Source: Cytophagales bacterium (GTDB lineage Bacteria > Bacteroidota > Bacteroidia > Cytophagales > Thermoflexibacteraceae). Taken from it: a DNA stretch of 64,000 nt. Below are positions 33,008 through 43,016 of the stretch, piece by piece. The stretch's first letter is position 1. The number at the start of each line of letters is the position of its first letter. The stretch is from NCBI GenBank assembly GCA_004294445.1, contig REAZ01000031.1, forward strand, positions 1 through 64,000, written 5' to 3'. A program made the translations under genes and the position numbers. The notes below the pieces were generated by a model, which had not been told where the DNA came from, made no database searches, and saw only the letters and a program-made list of their open reading frames with translations.

Positions 33008-34252
33008 TTAATAATTTGCTAATAATTGGTCTTGTAATTTTTTGAGTATTCGCTGCTTTGTTTTCAGCTTATTAATCTGATTAAGTCTTTCCAAATCAAA
33101 CGGCTGCGGAGGCTGTTTAGGGTCATATCTTACAGGCGGCTTGCTCCTCTCGTTCATCATACTTAGCTCTGTTTCATCTTTTTTGATGGACTCTTTGATA
33201 AGCCTGATTTTGATTTTTAGCTGCTCGAAGAAAGTTTTCTCTTCAAAGCCTTCAAATTTGTATCTTGCCTGCTTGGTCAGAAAATGACTCTCAAAAAGCT
33301 CATTACAAGCTATCTTAAATCTTGTATTAAACTCTTTGTCATTAGGGTGTTTAATCTTACCCAATCTTTGCCATTCCTTTTGAATATTTTTTACATCTTC
33401 TATTGGTGGCTCATCCAAATCGAGCATTTTTTCTACTTGCTCGCAAATTTCACGCTTGCGGTCAGCAGGATTCTTAAAGCTTTGTTGTCTTCTTTTACCA
33501 AAGAATTTATTTAATTCTTCCTTGTACTCGGCAGTCATCTCGACAAACTCCTTTTTAGGAATTTTACCTACCATTTTCCAATCATTTTGTATTCTTTTAA
33601 TGATTTGGAAGGCATTTTCAGGCGCAAGAAGATTAATATCTTTGAGTTTCTCAAGCAGGAATGCGTACCTATCTAAGCGTTCTTGCGTGATTCTACGTTT
33701 CTCCTCTATGACTCGATTGCGTTTTTGGAAAAAGGTTTCTACTATGGCATCAAATTTTTCATTCAATACTTCCTCTTCTTCTTTGAACGCACTGCCCGTT
33801 TTTATCCACTTGAGCTTAAGTTCCTTGTATTTTTTGGTAACTACTATCCAATTTCCGTTACCCCTATACTCTTCGGCTTCCTTGAGGAGTGCTTTTTTGA
33901 TTTCGAGGTTTTTTACTCTGTTTTTTTCCACATATACACCGATACTAGCTTCTAAGGTATCTAAGGTTGCTAATAGTGCTGGGAAATCCCCTAAACCATC
34001 AAACTTTTCTAAATACTCCCTCATGTGGATGAGTTTCATCAGAAAAGAGCCTTTGTTTGGCGTTGTATTGACTTCTCGCGTAAGTTCTGCTACTTTTTGC
34101 TTCGCCAAATCAAACCGCTTGGTAAAATACTGAATACTTGTTTCCTCACTTTCTTTGACTACGCCTATTTCTCTGGTAGGAAGGTTAAAATATCCATTTA
34201 GATAAACTTTCCCGTCTTTTGCGTATCCGTAAGGTGAATTAGAGTTGCTCAT
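33008..34252 (-). CDS. DUF349 domain-containing protein
   Basis: 414 aa, almost wholly helical and rich in Lys and Glu. Several DUF349 units of about 70 aa can be seen, each with a W-x-x-x-G/K pattern such as IQNDWKMVGKIPKKEF and IQKEWQRLGKIKHPND. Bacteroidota usually have one such protein of 400-700 aa. It is cytoplasmic, with no signal peptide. The function is not established; the regular coiled architecture suggests a structural or nucleic-acid-associated role. Confidence 0.88.
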   Translation of the reverse strand: MSNSNSPYGYAKDGKVYLNGYFNLPTREIGVVKESEETSIQYFTKRFDLAKQKVAELTREVNTTPNKGSFLMKLIHMREYLEKFDGLGDFPALLATLDTLEASIGVYVEKNRVKNLEIKKALLKEAEEYRGNGNWIVVTKKYKELKLKWIKTGSAFKEEEEVLNEKFDAIVETFFQKRNRVIEEKRRITQERLDRYAFLLEKLKDINLLAPENAFQIIKRIQNDWKMVGKIPKKEFVEMTAEYKEELNKFFGKRRQQSFKNPADRKREICEQVEKMLDLDEPPIEDVKNIQKEWQRLGKIKHPNDKEFNTRFKIACNELFESHFLTKQARYKFEGFEEKTFFEQLKIKIRLIKESIKKDETELSMMNERSKPPVRYDPKQPPQPFDLERLNQINKLKTKQRILKKLQDQLLANY

Positions 34253-34388
34253 TTGTATAAGTCGTTGTGGTTGTTGTTATAACTATGTTTTCGTACAGCC
34301 TAATACAAGGCAATAATACTTAGTTTTTTTAATATTAATGCAATATCAAAAATAATATTACAAAAAAAATAAAATGAAGTAGTTTTTT

Positions 34389-34904
34389 TTACTGAGTTAC
34401 TTTGAAAGATACTTTCAAATTTTCCCATAAAAGCGTTACTACACCGCTTGCTTCTACAGTAAAGGTCATTTTTTCCGTTAATGCAGTAGCCTTTGCAGAC
34501 TGTACTTTTACGCGCAAGACATCATCTGCTTCTTTGTAGTCGTAGGCTCCCCATTGCTTGGCTGTCTTATTGATGATGATAGTCCACTCACCGCTTTTTG
34601 TAGGGATAGTAAATAGGCTGTATTTACCTGCGGCAACTTTCTTTCCTTCTACGGTTGCGTCTTTGGCAAATTCTATAGTGGTAGCGTCATCTGCTCCTGT
34701 GCGCCATACTTTGTCATAAGGCACTAATTTGCCCCATACTTCTCTCCCTTTAACGGAGGGCTGGCTGTAATTAATGGTAACTTTGCCACTACCTACTGAT
34801 GCAGATGCTTCTGCTTTTGGGCTTTTTTGGGCAAATAGCAAGTTAGCTGACATAATGCCAATAAAAAACACGCTTAATGACAATTTAAAAAATGTTGTTT
34901 TCAT
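34389..34904 (-). CDS. DUF2911 domain protein, exported
   Basis: 171 aa. A signal peptide ends near residue 25 (LLFAQ). The mature part has the DUF2911 hallmarks VTINYSQPSVKGREVWGKLV, WRTGADDATTIEF and AGKYSLFTIP, then WTIIINK. It is a beta-rich periplasmic family common in Bacteroidota with unknown function. Monocistronic. Confidence 0.9.
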   Translation of the reverse strand: MKTTFFKLSLSVFFIGIMSANLLFAQKSPKAEASASVGSGKVTINYSQPSVKGREVWGKLVPYDKVWRTGADDATTIEFAKDATVEGKKVAAGKYSLFTIPTKSGEWTIIINKTAKQWGAYDYKEADDVLRVKVQSAKATALTEKMTFTVEASGVVTLLWENLKVSFKVTQ

Positions 34905-35234
34905 GAGATTTGAAATTTTTTAAGATGTAACCTAATACTATTGGTTGAAAGTTGTTTATTCCCACAACTATTTTTGACTAACAAATTTCTTAATTTTTAC
35001 CTTATTTTCAAAAATAAATGTCATAATCTTTTTAAAATTAAGAACAAAATGCGTCTTTTTTAATCTACAGCCTATTAATCGTCTGTTTTTTCTGCCAAAA
35101 TGTCAATATTAGTTCTTAGGTATGACCTTTTGTAGTTAATCTATCTTAAAAGTGTCATACTTGTATAAAATTTGAATACATACAATACAAATTAACATTT
35201 GAATATTTAAACTTTTCAATACAGTAATTAATTT
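34905..35234. other. 330-bp divergent intergenic region
   Basis: It separates the DUF2911 gene and htrA, which are transcribed away from each other, so it must hold both promoters. AT-rich throughout. I see no exact TTTG/TAnnTTTG pair and no stable hairpin. Confidence 0.4.
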
Positions 35235-36713
35235 ATGAAAAAACTAATTTCAACTTTGCTGATAGCCTTAGTAGGCGGTGCGGCAAGCATAGGGCTATAC
35301 AAATTAGCTGGTTTTGACAAGAAAGAAATCGTATTTAATGAAGTAATGGGTAGCCCGTCTTCACTGACTCGTTTCGGAAGTGGCAATTTGGCAGACTTCA
35401 CTACGGTTGCCGAAAAAGCGAATCCTGCTGTGGTGCATATTAAAGCTACTTTTGGCGTAACGCGCACCTCTACAGACCAGCGTAGGCAGCCGCAATCTCT
35501 GGAAGACTTGTTCGATTTGTTTGGCGGCGGCGGAGGAAGCCCTTTTGGGGATAGAGGAGTGCCGCAACAAGGGGCTGGTTCGGGCGTAATTATTGGCAAT
35601 GATGGCTACATAGTTACCAACAATCACGTCGTGGATAATGCTGAAGAAGTAGAGGTTACGCTTTACGATAATCGCTCTTATAAGGGAACTATCATAGGCA
35701 CTGACCCTTCTACAGATTTGGCGTTGGTCAAAATCAATGAAAAAGATTTGCCTACACTTGCCTTTGCTAATTCAGATGCGGTAAAAGTAGGCGAATGGGT
35801 GATGGCAGTGGGAAATCCTTTTAATCTTACTTCTACGGTTACGGCGGGAATAGTAAGTGCCAAAGGTCGCAATATCAATATTTTACGCAATAAAGATAAC
35901 TCTGCCATTGAGTCTTTTATCCAAACAGATGCTGCTGTAAATCCTGGTAATAGTGGCGGGGCATTGGTCAATATGAATGGTGATTTGGTGGGCATTAATA
36001 CGGCGATAGCTTCTCAAACAGGCTCTTTTGCAGGTTATTCTTTTGCTGTGCCTGCCAACTTGGTCAAGAAAGTTACCGAAGATTTAAAAAAGTTTGGTAC
36101 AGTACAAAGAGGCTTTTTAGGTATCATTATTAGGAATTTAGATTCCAAATTAGCCAAAGAATTGGACTTGAATATCAGCGAAGGTATCTATGTGGATAGC
36201 TTAGTGGCGAATGGGTCTGCGGCTGTAGCGGGGGTAAAATCGCAAGACGTGATTACAAGAGTAGATGGAACACCCGTAAAAACAGTGCCTGAATTGCAAG
36301 AATTGGTAGGAAGACACCGTCCTGGTGATGTTGTAACGCTGATGTTGGTCAGAGATGGCAAGGAGAGAGAAATAAAAGTTACGCTAAAAACCAGAGATGG
36401 AAGCACTGAAGTTGCTAAGAAAACTTCACAAGGAGCATTAGACGTATTGGGCATAGAAGTAGAAAAGGTATCGGACAAAGAATCTAAACAGCTTGATATT
36501 CAAGGTGGTGTAAAAGTAACTGCAATCAATCGTGGCAAGATTAGCAAGTTTACAGACATGAAAGAGGGTTTCATCATTACCCGCATTGGCAACAAGGTGA
36601 TTAAAAATCCACAAGATGTAAATAAGGCTTTGGAAGGGGTGAAAGGCGGCATAATGATAGAAGGTATATACCCTGACGGAGAGATGCAATACTATGCTTT
36701 TGGTATGGATTAA
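35235..36713 (+). CDS. degP: Do-family serine protease, HtrA/DegP-like
   Basis: 492 aa. An N-terminal signal or anchor segment (residues about 4-22) is followed by a chymotrypsin-like domain with the catalytic triad His131 (NNHVVDN), Asp161 (STDLAL) and Ser240 (PGNSGGAL). A Gly-rich linker GGGGGSPFGD before it corresponds to the LA loop. Two PDZ domains follow (about 290-375 and 395-490). It acts in the periplasm as protease and chaperone for misfolded envelope proteins. It ends at a strong terminator at 36760. Confidence 0.93.
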   Translation: MKKLISTLLIALVGGAASIGLYKLAGFDKKEIVFNEVMGSPSSLTRFGSGNLADFTTVAEKANPAVVHIKATFGVTRTSTDQRRQPQSLEDLFDLFGGGGGSPFGDRGVPQQGAGSGVIIGNDGYIVTNNHVVDNAEEVEVTLYDNRSYKGTIIGTDPSTDLALVKINEKDLPTLAFANSDAVKVGEWVMAVGNPFNLTSTVTAGIVSAKGRNINILRNKDNSAIESFIQTDAAVNPGNSGGALVNMNGDLVGINTAIASQTGSFAGYSFAVPANLVKKVTEDLKKFGTVQRGFLGIIIRNLDSKLAKELDLNISEGIYVDSLVANGSAAVAGVKSQDVITRVDGTPVKTVPELQELVGRHRPGDVVTLMLVRDGKEREIKVTLKTRDGSTEVAKKTSQGALDVLGIEVEKVSDKESKQLDIQGGVKVTAINRGKISKFTDMKEGFIITRIGNKVIKNPQDVNKALEGVKGGIMIEGIYPDGEMQYYAFGMD

Positions 36714-36759
36714 AATATCATCAAAAGATGTAATCATTGAAAAAAACAATGAAATGTTT

Positions 36760-36798
36760 AAAAAAAGAGGCTGTCCGAAAAGGGTAGCCTCTTTTTTA
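36760..36798. terminator. shared terminator between converging genes
   Basis: AAAAAAGAGGCT (36761-36772) pairs over 12 bp with AGCCTCTTTTTT (36786-36797). It lies between htrA and a minus-strand gene and can work both ways. Confidence 0.85.
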
Positions 36799-36803
36799 AA
36801 TCA

Positions 36804-37382
36804 CTATCCGCGTTTTGTTTCGCTCACTCGAATATCTCCGAGCATTACGTCCCAATAACCAATTTCTCTGCCATTTACTTGGGTTTTTTTACGTTCTACA
36901 TAAACAGTGATGTCCTTTTTTGTAGTGTCCACGTATTTCATACCCTCTTTGGTAACGCCTTCAAACTTCTGGTAAATTGTAATTACACCAACATATTTCC
37001 CATCAGGCTGACGTTGCAAATCACTGATATACTGAATATTAAACCAGTCAATTTTTACTTTCTGATAGTTCAATGCCATTAGCCTCTCTAAGTATTTGCG
37101 TACCCCATAATACTTAATTTCCTTTCGCCCAACAGCGGATACTCCCATCTGACTACCCTCCATAAATAGCTCCATTGCCCTATCTACAGCTCTGTTAGCT
37201 TCGGAAAAAGGTGTCTTTTTGTCGCCAATCATACTGATATATTTGCTCAAATCTTTGACCTTTTCCAATGCTAAAGAGTCCACAGCTATCTTTCGCTCTG
37301 GGCTAAGCTCGGGTTGGGCTAAGAGGCTGAATGTCAGGCTCAGAAATAATGAAATGAAGATGAATAATTGCTTTTTTATCAT
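36804..37382 (-). CDS. exported hypothetical protein
   Basis: 192 aa, family not recognised. Signal peptide to about residue 22 (SLLAQ). The mature part starts with helices (ERKIAVDSLALEKVKDLSKY) and continues with a beta-rich region (VKIDWFNIQYISDLQ, YVGVITIYQKFEGVT, ITVYVERKK), as in NTF2- or SnoaL-like periplasmic folds. It lies 43 bp downstream of a lipoprotein gene on the same strand, so the two are probably co-expressed envelope proteins. Confidence 0.7.
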   Translation of the reverse strand: MIKKQLFIFISLFLSLTFSLLAQPELSPERKIAVDSLALEKVKDLSKYISMIGDKKTPFSEANRAVDRAMELFMEGSQMGVSAVGRKEIKYYGVRKYLERLMALNYQKVKIDWFNIQYISDLQRQPDGKYVGVITIYQKFEGVTKEGMKYVDTTKKDITVYVERKKTQVNGREIGYWDVMLGDIRVSETKRG

Positions 37383-37425
37383 TGTATTTTCATGTTTTAT
37401 GTTTTAACAACACCTGCCTACTTAC

Positions 37426-38100
37426 CTATTTTTTTCTCATCAATTCTAATTCTTTTATTTTGCCACTTGCATCGCGAACAATGTTGTCTATTGTATTGAT
37501 GTTTCTTTTTTGGTCTTTGAGGTAGTTCAAATATTTGCTAATAGTAGTAGGTTTGTCATAGTCTTTTTCGCCACCAAAAACACCGAGAGAAATAAGTACA
37601 GGTGTTTCTGGAGAGCTAAATAACTTGAGAGCATCATTAATATAGTTATTTGCTTCGGCGGCACTTGGCGCGCTAATGATGCGAGCAAAATAGTCGTCAA
37701 GGGTAAGTTTAGCGGGCTTTTGTCTTGCCTCTTCCTCAGCCTTGAGCCTTGCTGCTTCCTCAGCTTTGCGTTTTTCTTCTGCTATTTTTGCAGCTTCTGC
37801 TTTTTTCTGACCAATTTTTTCCTCTACCTGCTTTATCAGGGCATTTACTTCTGGGTCGTTTAGGTTCATTGCCTTGATGCGTGCCAAATCTCGTTCCAAT
37901 TCTTCAGGACTTTTGTTAGTATTTGCTAAAAGTGCTTGTAAATCGGCTTTTGCTTGGCTAATTTTTGCTGCACGCGCTTCGGCGGCTTGCTTTTCAGCCA
38001 GTTTTTTCTTGCTGTTACAACTTGTCGTACTTACGCCTACAAGAGCTATCAAGCAGAAAAACAATAAATGGAGAAGATGTTTACTTAATGTGATTTTCAT
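37426..38100 (-). CDS. putative lipoprotein with alanine/lysine coiled coil
   Basis: 224 aa. A long signal peptide ends in a lipobox-like VSTTSC (Cys28). A charged coiled coil (about 30-130, with KAEEAARLKAEEEARQ) leads to a globular C-terminal part (LTLDDYFARIISAPSAAEANNYI) that is not recognised. It is probably anchored in the outer or inner membrane, spanning periplasm. It is the first gene of a two-gene unit with the exported protein at 36804. Confidence 0.65.
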   Translation of the reverse strand: MKITLSKHLLHLLFFCLIALVGVSTTSCNSKKKLAEKQAAEARAAKISQAKADLQALLANTNKSPEELERDLARIKAMNLNDPEVNALIKQVEEKIGQKKAEAAKIAEEKRKAEEAARLKAEEEARQKPAKLTLDDYFARIISAPSAAEANNYINDALKLFSSPETPVLISLGVFGGEKDYDKPTTISKYLNYLKDQKRNINTIDNIVRDASGKIKELELMRKK

Positions 38101-38450
38101 AATCGTACCTTAAATTATGGGTGATTTAATTGCTAAAAACTATTGTTCATTAAAAATAATAGGTAAAAGTATAAAAACTTCGGCAAATTTAATAAACAAA
38201 GAATATTTCTTTCTCAGGTAGGTAAGCAAGTGTGTTTTTGTATGATGAGATATGATGCCCTACTGATAATTTTTATTCAAAAACACTCATATTACTTACA
38301 AGTGTAATTTCTTGATTGATTCAGATACGACTTAAAAGCCATATTGGTATGATTTGGATGCCCGTCTGTATAAAATAAGTATTACCATACAGACTTTATT
38401 ACTTACTTTACGTTGATATATACATTGATACATAGTAAAAAAATGAAAAA
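38101..38450. other. 350-bp divergent intergenic region
   Basis: It holds the promoters of two divergent genes. A 7-bp inverted repeat GTCTGTA (38364-38370) / TACAGAC (38388-38394) lies about 60 bp before the kinase gene and could be an operator or RNA hairpin. Nothing else stands out. Confidence 0.4.
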
Positions 38451-39521
38451 ATGAAAGCAAAAACCCTTATAATACTACTGTTATTTTTCGCAGAAACGGC
38501 TACCGTATATGGTAATGATGCCTTGGTGCGGGTGCAGCAAAATGTAGCTACATATACTCAAAATGATGTACAAAAATATATACTTATCACTGTTTTTGCT
38601 ATCGTTCTATTTGTTTTTATGCTTTTTCAAACTATTTTTTTGTATCTGAGCAACATGAATACTCGCAAGCTAAATATCTCACTTGCGAAACAGCACCACG
38701 ATTCGCAAGAACAAAACGAAGAAATAAAGCAACAAAATGAAGAAATAAGGCAACAAAATGAGGAGATAGCTTCAATTAATGAGCATTTAGAGGGAATAGT
38801 GGCTGAACGCACCAAAGAATTGGAGTTCACAATAGAAAGTCTTTCAACCCGCAATGGAGATTTAGAGCAATTTTCTTACATCCTTTCACATCAGGTGCGC
38901 GCGCCGATAGCACGTCTGATTGGGCTTGCCAATATTTTTAATAAAGAAAATATTGCAGACCCGATTAATCAAGATGTTTTGATGCACACTCAGCAGTCTG
39001 CCAAAGATTTAGATACAATCATCAAAGACCTTGCCTATATATTGAGTATAAAAAATGAAGTGGTCATAGAAAAAGAATTGTTTGATGTCAGCAAAGTTAC
39101 TAAGGTTGTATTAGGAAGTTTGAATGCCGAAATATGTGAGGCAAAAGCGGATATTAATATTAAATTAGAAGGGTTATCTATTTTTTCAGTGAAAAAACAT
39201 TGGGAAAGCATCATATACAACTTGCTTTCGAATGCTATAAAATTTAGAAATAAAAGAGCAAAACTTCAGATAGCTGTTGAGGGAACAATCCAAAATGATA
39301 TGTTTTATTTTACTGTCAAAGATAACGGTATAGGCTTAGATTTGAATCAGATAGATACATACAAAATTTTTGGCTTGTACCAACGTATGCACACGCACGT
39401 AAAAGGAAAAGGATTTGGACTTTATGTTACCAAAACGCAAATAGAAGCTCTTGGAGGAAAAATAACGGTAGAAAGTGCCGAAAATGTAGGCTCTATTTTC
39501 AAAGTTAGTATGCCTTTATAA
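38451..39521 (+). CDS. membrane-bound sensor histidine kinase
   Basis: 356 aa. Signal-like segment at residues 4-20, then a short periplasmic part and a membrane helix at about 45-68. A coiled coil (about 75-120) includes a repeated heptad unit QQNEEIR coded by 21-bp tandem repeats at about 38707-38770. The HisKA region has SHQVRAPIARL with the presumed phospho-acceptor His147. The ATPase domain shows the N box LLSNAIKF, G1 DNGIGL and G2 GKGFGLYVTK. No sensor domain of known type is visible and no regulator is adjacent. Confidence 0.85.
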   Translation: MKAKTLIILLLFFAETATVYGNDALVRVQQNVATYTQNDVQKYILITVFAIVLFVFMLFQTIFLYLSNMNTRKLNISLAKQHHDSQEQNEEIKQQNEEIRQQNEEIASINEHLEGIVAERTKELEFTIESLSTRNGDLEQFSYILSHQVRAPIARLIGLANIFNKENIADPINQDVLMHTQQSAKDLDTIIKDLAYILSIKNEVVIEKELFDVSKVTKVVLGSLNAEICEAKADINIKLEGLSIFSVKKHWESIIYNLLSNAIKFRNKRAKLQIAVEGTIQNDMFYFTVKDNGIGLDLNQIDTYKIFGLYQRMHTHVKGKGFGLYVTKTQIEALGGKITVESAENVGSIFKVSMPL

Positions 39522-39830
39522 TAAAATCTTTCCTAAGTCGGGTAAAAATAGCTAACGATAAGCCCACAAAGTCCTGCTAAACGGAATAATCATATATAAA
39601 ACCTCGGAAAAGCCAATTTATTAATGAATGTTAAGATTTTTGCTTTAAAATGAAACATTTTTCGATATTTACTCGAATAGAGAGTAAGTTATTGATAAAG
39701 TTTCATTGCTGTGCTTAATAAAAAGTTGGTGCAACTATTGTACTTTTATAAGTAATTTTTACTATTTTTGTGCGGTTTGGGAGTTATTTAATTTCTTCCT
39801 TTGCTGATTACACTTTTATGCTGATTAACT
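39522..39830. other. 309-bp intergenic stretch with a promoter
   Basis: AT-rich. TATTTTTG at 39763-39770 is an exact TAnnTTTG box with TTG about 22 bp upstream and probably starts the gene at 39831. No other structure is seen. Confidence 0.45.
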
Positions 39831-40829
39831 TTGCTTATGATTATGAGATACCTCTTAGCACAAATACTAATTATTGTATCAATTCTTAGTTGTACGGAAT
39901 CTTTGGCAAACCTTTTCCAAAAAATTCCCAGAGATACTGTTTCTATTTTTGATGCAAAATCAGATAGAAGATTAGCGGTAAGTATTCGTGGAGCATATAA
40001 TCCGAACAAGTTGCAGCCTGACTTGACGAGTGCGCATTATGGCGAATGTATAGATATTAAGATGCGAAACATGACGGACTCGGTGATGGGGGTTGTGCTT
40101 CGGTGTGGGACGATGTTGCTTTCGCGTGATAGTGCTTCTCAAAATATGGTTGTTACTAAAACGCTTTATTATACCTTGCAGCCAAGAGAAGAACTTTTTG
40201 ATAGGGTTTATGCCATGTGCGGACAGTTGCACAAAAACGCCCCCGATATTTCTATTCGCTATGATGTAGGTGCGCTTGCTGATGAGCCACTCCTAAAGTT
40301 GGCAAGAGTGATAGAAAAAACAGATAGTCAAAGCAAGGCAGGGCAGTATGCGGTGTGGGCAGTAACTGACGGGGCAACCAAAGACGATTTGGGTGAAGAT
40401 TTTGAAGCTCTACAGCAAAGTCAGGCACTGCTCAATAAGGCAAAACTTCCAATTAATATTTTGGGCAAACACCGCCAAATGGCAGTGCTACAAAAGCAAA
40501 ATAAAACCCAAAATGCAAAACCTGTACCTACCGAAGATAAACAAAGCATAAGTTCTCCTAACACAGAAATAGAGATAAACGTTGAGCAGATAAGCAGTGA
40601 TATAAGTGGAAATTTGGCTGTTTCTGATGCGGTACTTCCCTCTGTAGAAACAGAAAAAGATGAATTTGGCAGTAATGAAACCGTTGATAGTATAAATGAT
40701 GATAAAACTGGGCAAGAAGGGGGTAATTATTGGCTTTTATTCGCAAGTTTCTCTGTCATACTATTTGGGCTTTATTATTTTTGGCAGAAAAAACCAGCAA
40801 CTAAGCAAGAAAAGGATAATCTTGTTTAA
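39831..40829 (+). CDS. exported hypothetical protein with C-terminal anchor
   Basis: 332 aa, not recognised. A signal peptide (to about residue 26) is followed by a beta-rich domain of about 180 residues with several cysteines (GECIDI, VLRCGTML, AMCGQLH). A low-complexity acidic linker (about 215-290) leads to a membrane segment at about 298-316 (YWLLFASFSVILFGLYYFW) and a Lys-rich end. The topology is a periplasmic domain held by a C-terminal helix. Met5 is an alternative start. It lies 36 bp before recQ and may be co-transcribed, with no clear functional link. Confidence 0.65.
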   Translation: MLMIMRYLLAQILIIVSILSCTESLANLFQKIPRDTVSIFDAKSDRRLAVSIRGAYNPNKLQPDLTSAHYGECIDIKMRNMTDSVMGVVLRCGTMLLSRDSASQNMVVTKTLYYTLQPREELFDRVYAMCGQLHKNAPDISIRYDVGALADEPLLKLARVIEKTDSQSKAGQYAVWAVTDGATKDDLGEDFEALQQSQALLNKAKLPINILGKHRQMAVLQKQNKTQNAKPVPTEDKQSISSPNTEIEINVEQISSDISGNLAVSDAVLPSVETEKDEFGSNETVDSINDDKTGQEGGNYWLLFASFSVILFGLYYFWQKKPATKQEKDNLV

Positions 40830-40865
40830 ATAAAAATATTTGTTGAACCATCAAAAACTTAAAGC

Positions 40866-43016
40866 ATGGAGCTTGTCCGAGCCAAAGAAGCCCTAAAAAA
40901 ATATTTTGGATATGACCGCTTTCGCCCTATGCAGGCTGAAATTATCCAAAATATACTCAATCAGCAAGATGCCGTTGTGCTAATGCCTACGGGAGGTGGA
41001 AAATCTGTATGTTTTCAAATTCCTGCCTTGCTCATGGAAGGTCTTTGTATCGTTATTTCGCCACTGATAGCCCTAATGAAAGACCAAGTAGAGGGCTTAA
41101 AGGCAAACGGAATTGCTGCCTCATTCCTGAATAGCACCCAAAATTCGCAAGAATTAGCCATTACAGAAAACATGGCTTACAAAGGTGAGATAAAACTTCT
41201 CTATATTTCGCCAGAAAAATTAATGGCTGCGGGCTTTTTTAATTTTTTGAAAAGACTTAAAATTAGCCTTTTTGCCATAGATGAAGCTCATTGTGTTTCT
41301 ACTTGGGGACATGACTTTCGCCCTGAATACACACAATTAGGTGCATTGAGAGAGCAATTTCCTACTATTCCTATGATTGCCCTGACTGCAACAGCCGACA
41401 AACTCACCCGCAAAGACATTATTACGCTACTCAAGCTCAGAGATCCCGAAGTATTTATTGCCTCTTTTGACCGACCGAACCTAAGTCTGACTGTTTTGCC
41501 TGCTCAGAATAGAATAGGAATGATTCAACGATTTTTGTTTAATCATCCAAAGCAGGCGGGAATTATCTATTGCCTAAGTCGGAAAAGTACAGAAAGTGTG
41601 GCGAACAAACTGCAAAATATGGGTTTTAGTGCTGCCTACTATCATGCGGGCATGACGGCAGAGGAGCGTTCTGTTACCCAAGAGGCATTCATCAACGACA
41701 AGATACAGATTATTTGTGCTACTATTGCCTTCGGAATGGGTATTGATAAGTCGAATGTGCGGTGGATTATTCACTACAATTTACCGAAAAATTTGGAAAG
41801 TTATTACCAAGAAATAGGTAGGGCGGGCAGAGATGGCTTAAAAAGTGACACCTTACTTTTTTATAGTTTTGGAGATGTGCTGGTGCTAAGAGATATGATT
41901 GTTGCTAATCAAAGCCCGAATACCGAAGTCCAATTAATGAAATTAGAGCGAATGCAGCAATATACAGAGGCTCAGATATGTAGGCGGAAAATATTGCTAA
42001 GTTACTTTAACGAAGATTTGAAAGAAAACTGCAATAACTGTGATGTTTGCAAAAACCCGCCCGCATGGATTGATGGCACAACAATAGCTCAAAAAGCACT
42101 TTCGGCACTTGCCCGCACAGGTGAGCAGGTAGGTATGGGAATGTTGATAGACATTCTCAGAGGGTCGGGTAGGCAGGAAATCATAGAAAAGGGGTACAAT
42201 AAGATAAAGACTTACGGTGCGGGGAAAGACATCAGTGCGGGAGATTGGCAGCAGTACCTCTTGCAGTTTCTCCAATTAGGATTTATCGAAGTAGCCTACG
42301 ATCAAAATAATGTCCTCAAACTCACAGAGGCAAGCAAGCAAGTACTATTTGGAAATAGGCAAGTAAATTTGGTACAAATGGCTGTTATTCAGCAGAAAAA
42401 CCAAGAAAAGAAGGAAGAGGCAAAGCCAAAATCAGTAACGCAAACGCTCAAAGATGAACTATTTGATTTGCTACTGACTACTCGAAAAGAAATAGCACTT
42501 TCCGAAGGTATTCCGCCGTATTTGGTATTTACAGATGCGACACTCACCGAAATAGCAGAGCTAAGACCTATATTTGAAACAGAGATGAAAAACATCAGCG
42601 GGGTAGGGGAGAGGAAATACAAGCAATACGGCAGAAAATTTTTGAAAGTAGTCTATGACTTTGTCTTAGAAAAATCAAAACAGAATAAAAAAATTACGGG
42701 CGGCACCTATTTGCTTACCTTAGATTTGTTCAGGCAGGGCAAAAACTTCGAACAGATAGCCCAAGAGCGCAATAGGGGAGTGCAGACTATAGTTTCGCAT
42801 TTGGCATACCTATACGAAAACGGCTACAAAATTGATATTTTCCAATATGTGAGCCTACAAGAAATAGAACAAATCAAAGAAGTACATACAAAAATGATGT
42901 TTGTTGAGGGAATAGAACCTGCAAAGCAAATTTTTGATTCCTTTGGAGGAACAATAGAGATAGAAAAAATTATCTTTGCTTTGGCACATCTGAAGAGAAT
43001 GAATGAAAACGTATAA
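40866..43016 (+). CDS. recQ: ATP-dependent DNA helicase RecQ
   Basis: 716 aa. Motif I TGGGKS is at residues 42-47 and motif II DEAH near 139-142, followed by SAT-like TATAD and motif VI QEIGRAGRDG. The RQC region has the zinc ligands in CRRKILLSYF, CNNCDVC (about 375-395) and a winged helix. The C-terminal part (about 580-700) carries an HRDC-like and a helix-turn-helix-like segment, as in longer Bacteroidota RecQ. It unwinds DNA 3'-5' in recombination and repair. The 3' end overlaps the next gene by 14 bp. Confidence 0.94.
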   Translation: MELVRAKEALKKYFGYDRFRPMQAEIIQNILNQQDAVVLMPTGGGKSVCFQIPALLMEGLCIVISPLIALMKDQVEGLKANGIAASFLNSTQNSQELAITENMAYKGEIKLLYISPEKLMAAGFFNFLKRLKISLFAIDEAHCVSTWGHDFRPEYTQLGALREQFPTIPMIALTATADKLTRKDIITLLKLRDPEVFIASFDRPNLSLTVLPAQNRIGMIQRFLFNHPKQAGIIYCLSRKSTESVANKLQNMGFSAAYYHAGMTAEERSVTQEAFINDKIQIICATIAFGMGIDKSNVRWIIHYNLPKNLESYYQEIGRAGRDGLKSDTLLFYSFGDVLVLRDMIVANQSPNTEVQLMKLERMQQYTEAQICRRKILLSYFNEDLKENCNNCDVCKNPPAWIDGTTIAQKALSALARTGEQVGMGMLIDILRGSGRQEIIEKGYNKIKTYGAGKDISAGDWQQYLLQFLQLGFIEVAYDQNNVLKLTEASKQVLFGNRQVNLVQMAVIQQKNQEKKEEAKPKSVTQTLKDELFDLLLTTRKEIALSEGIPPYLVFTDATLTEIAELRPIFETEMKNISGVGERKYKQYGRKFLKVVYDFVLEKSKQNKKITGGTYLLTLDLFRQGKNFEQIAQERNRGVQTIVSHLAYLYENGYKIDIFQYVSLQEIEQIKEVHTKMMFVEGIEPAKQIFDSFGGTIEIEKIIFALAHLKRMNENV

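Noticed and set aside
33456-34133. 225-residue open frame antisense to the DUF349 gene
   Set aside because: It lies wholly opposite a convincing gene and has a Ser/Phe/Leu-rich composition typical of the complement of a Lys/Glu-rich helix protein.
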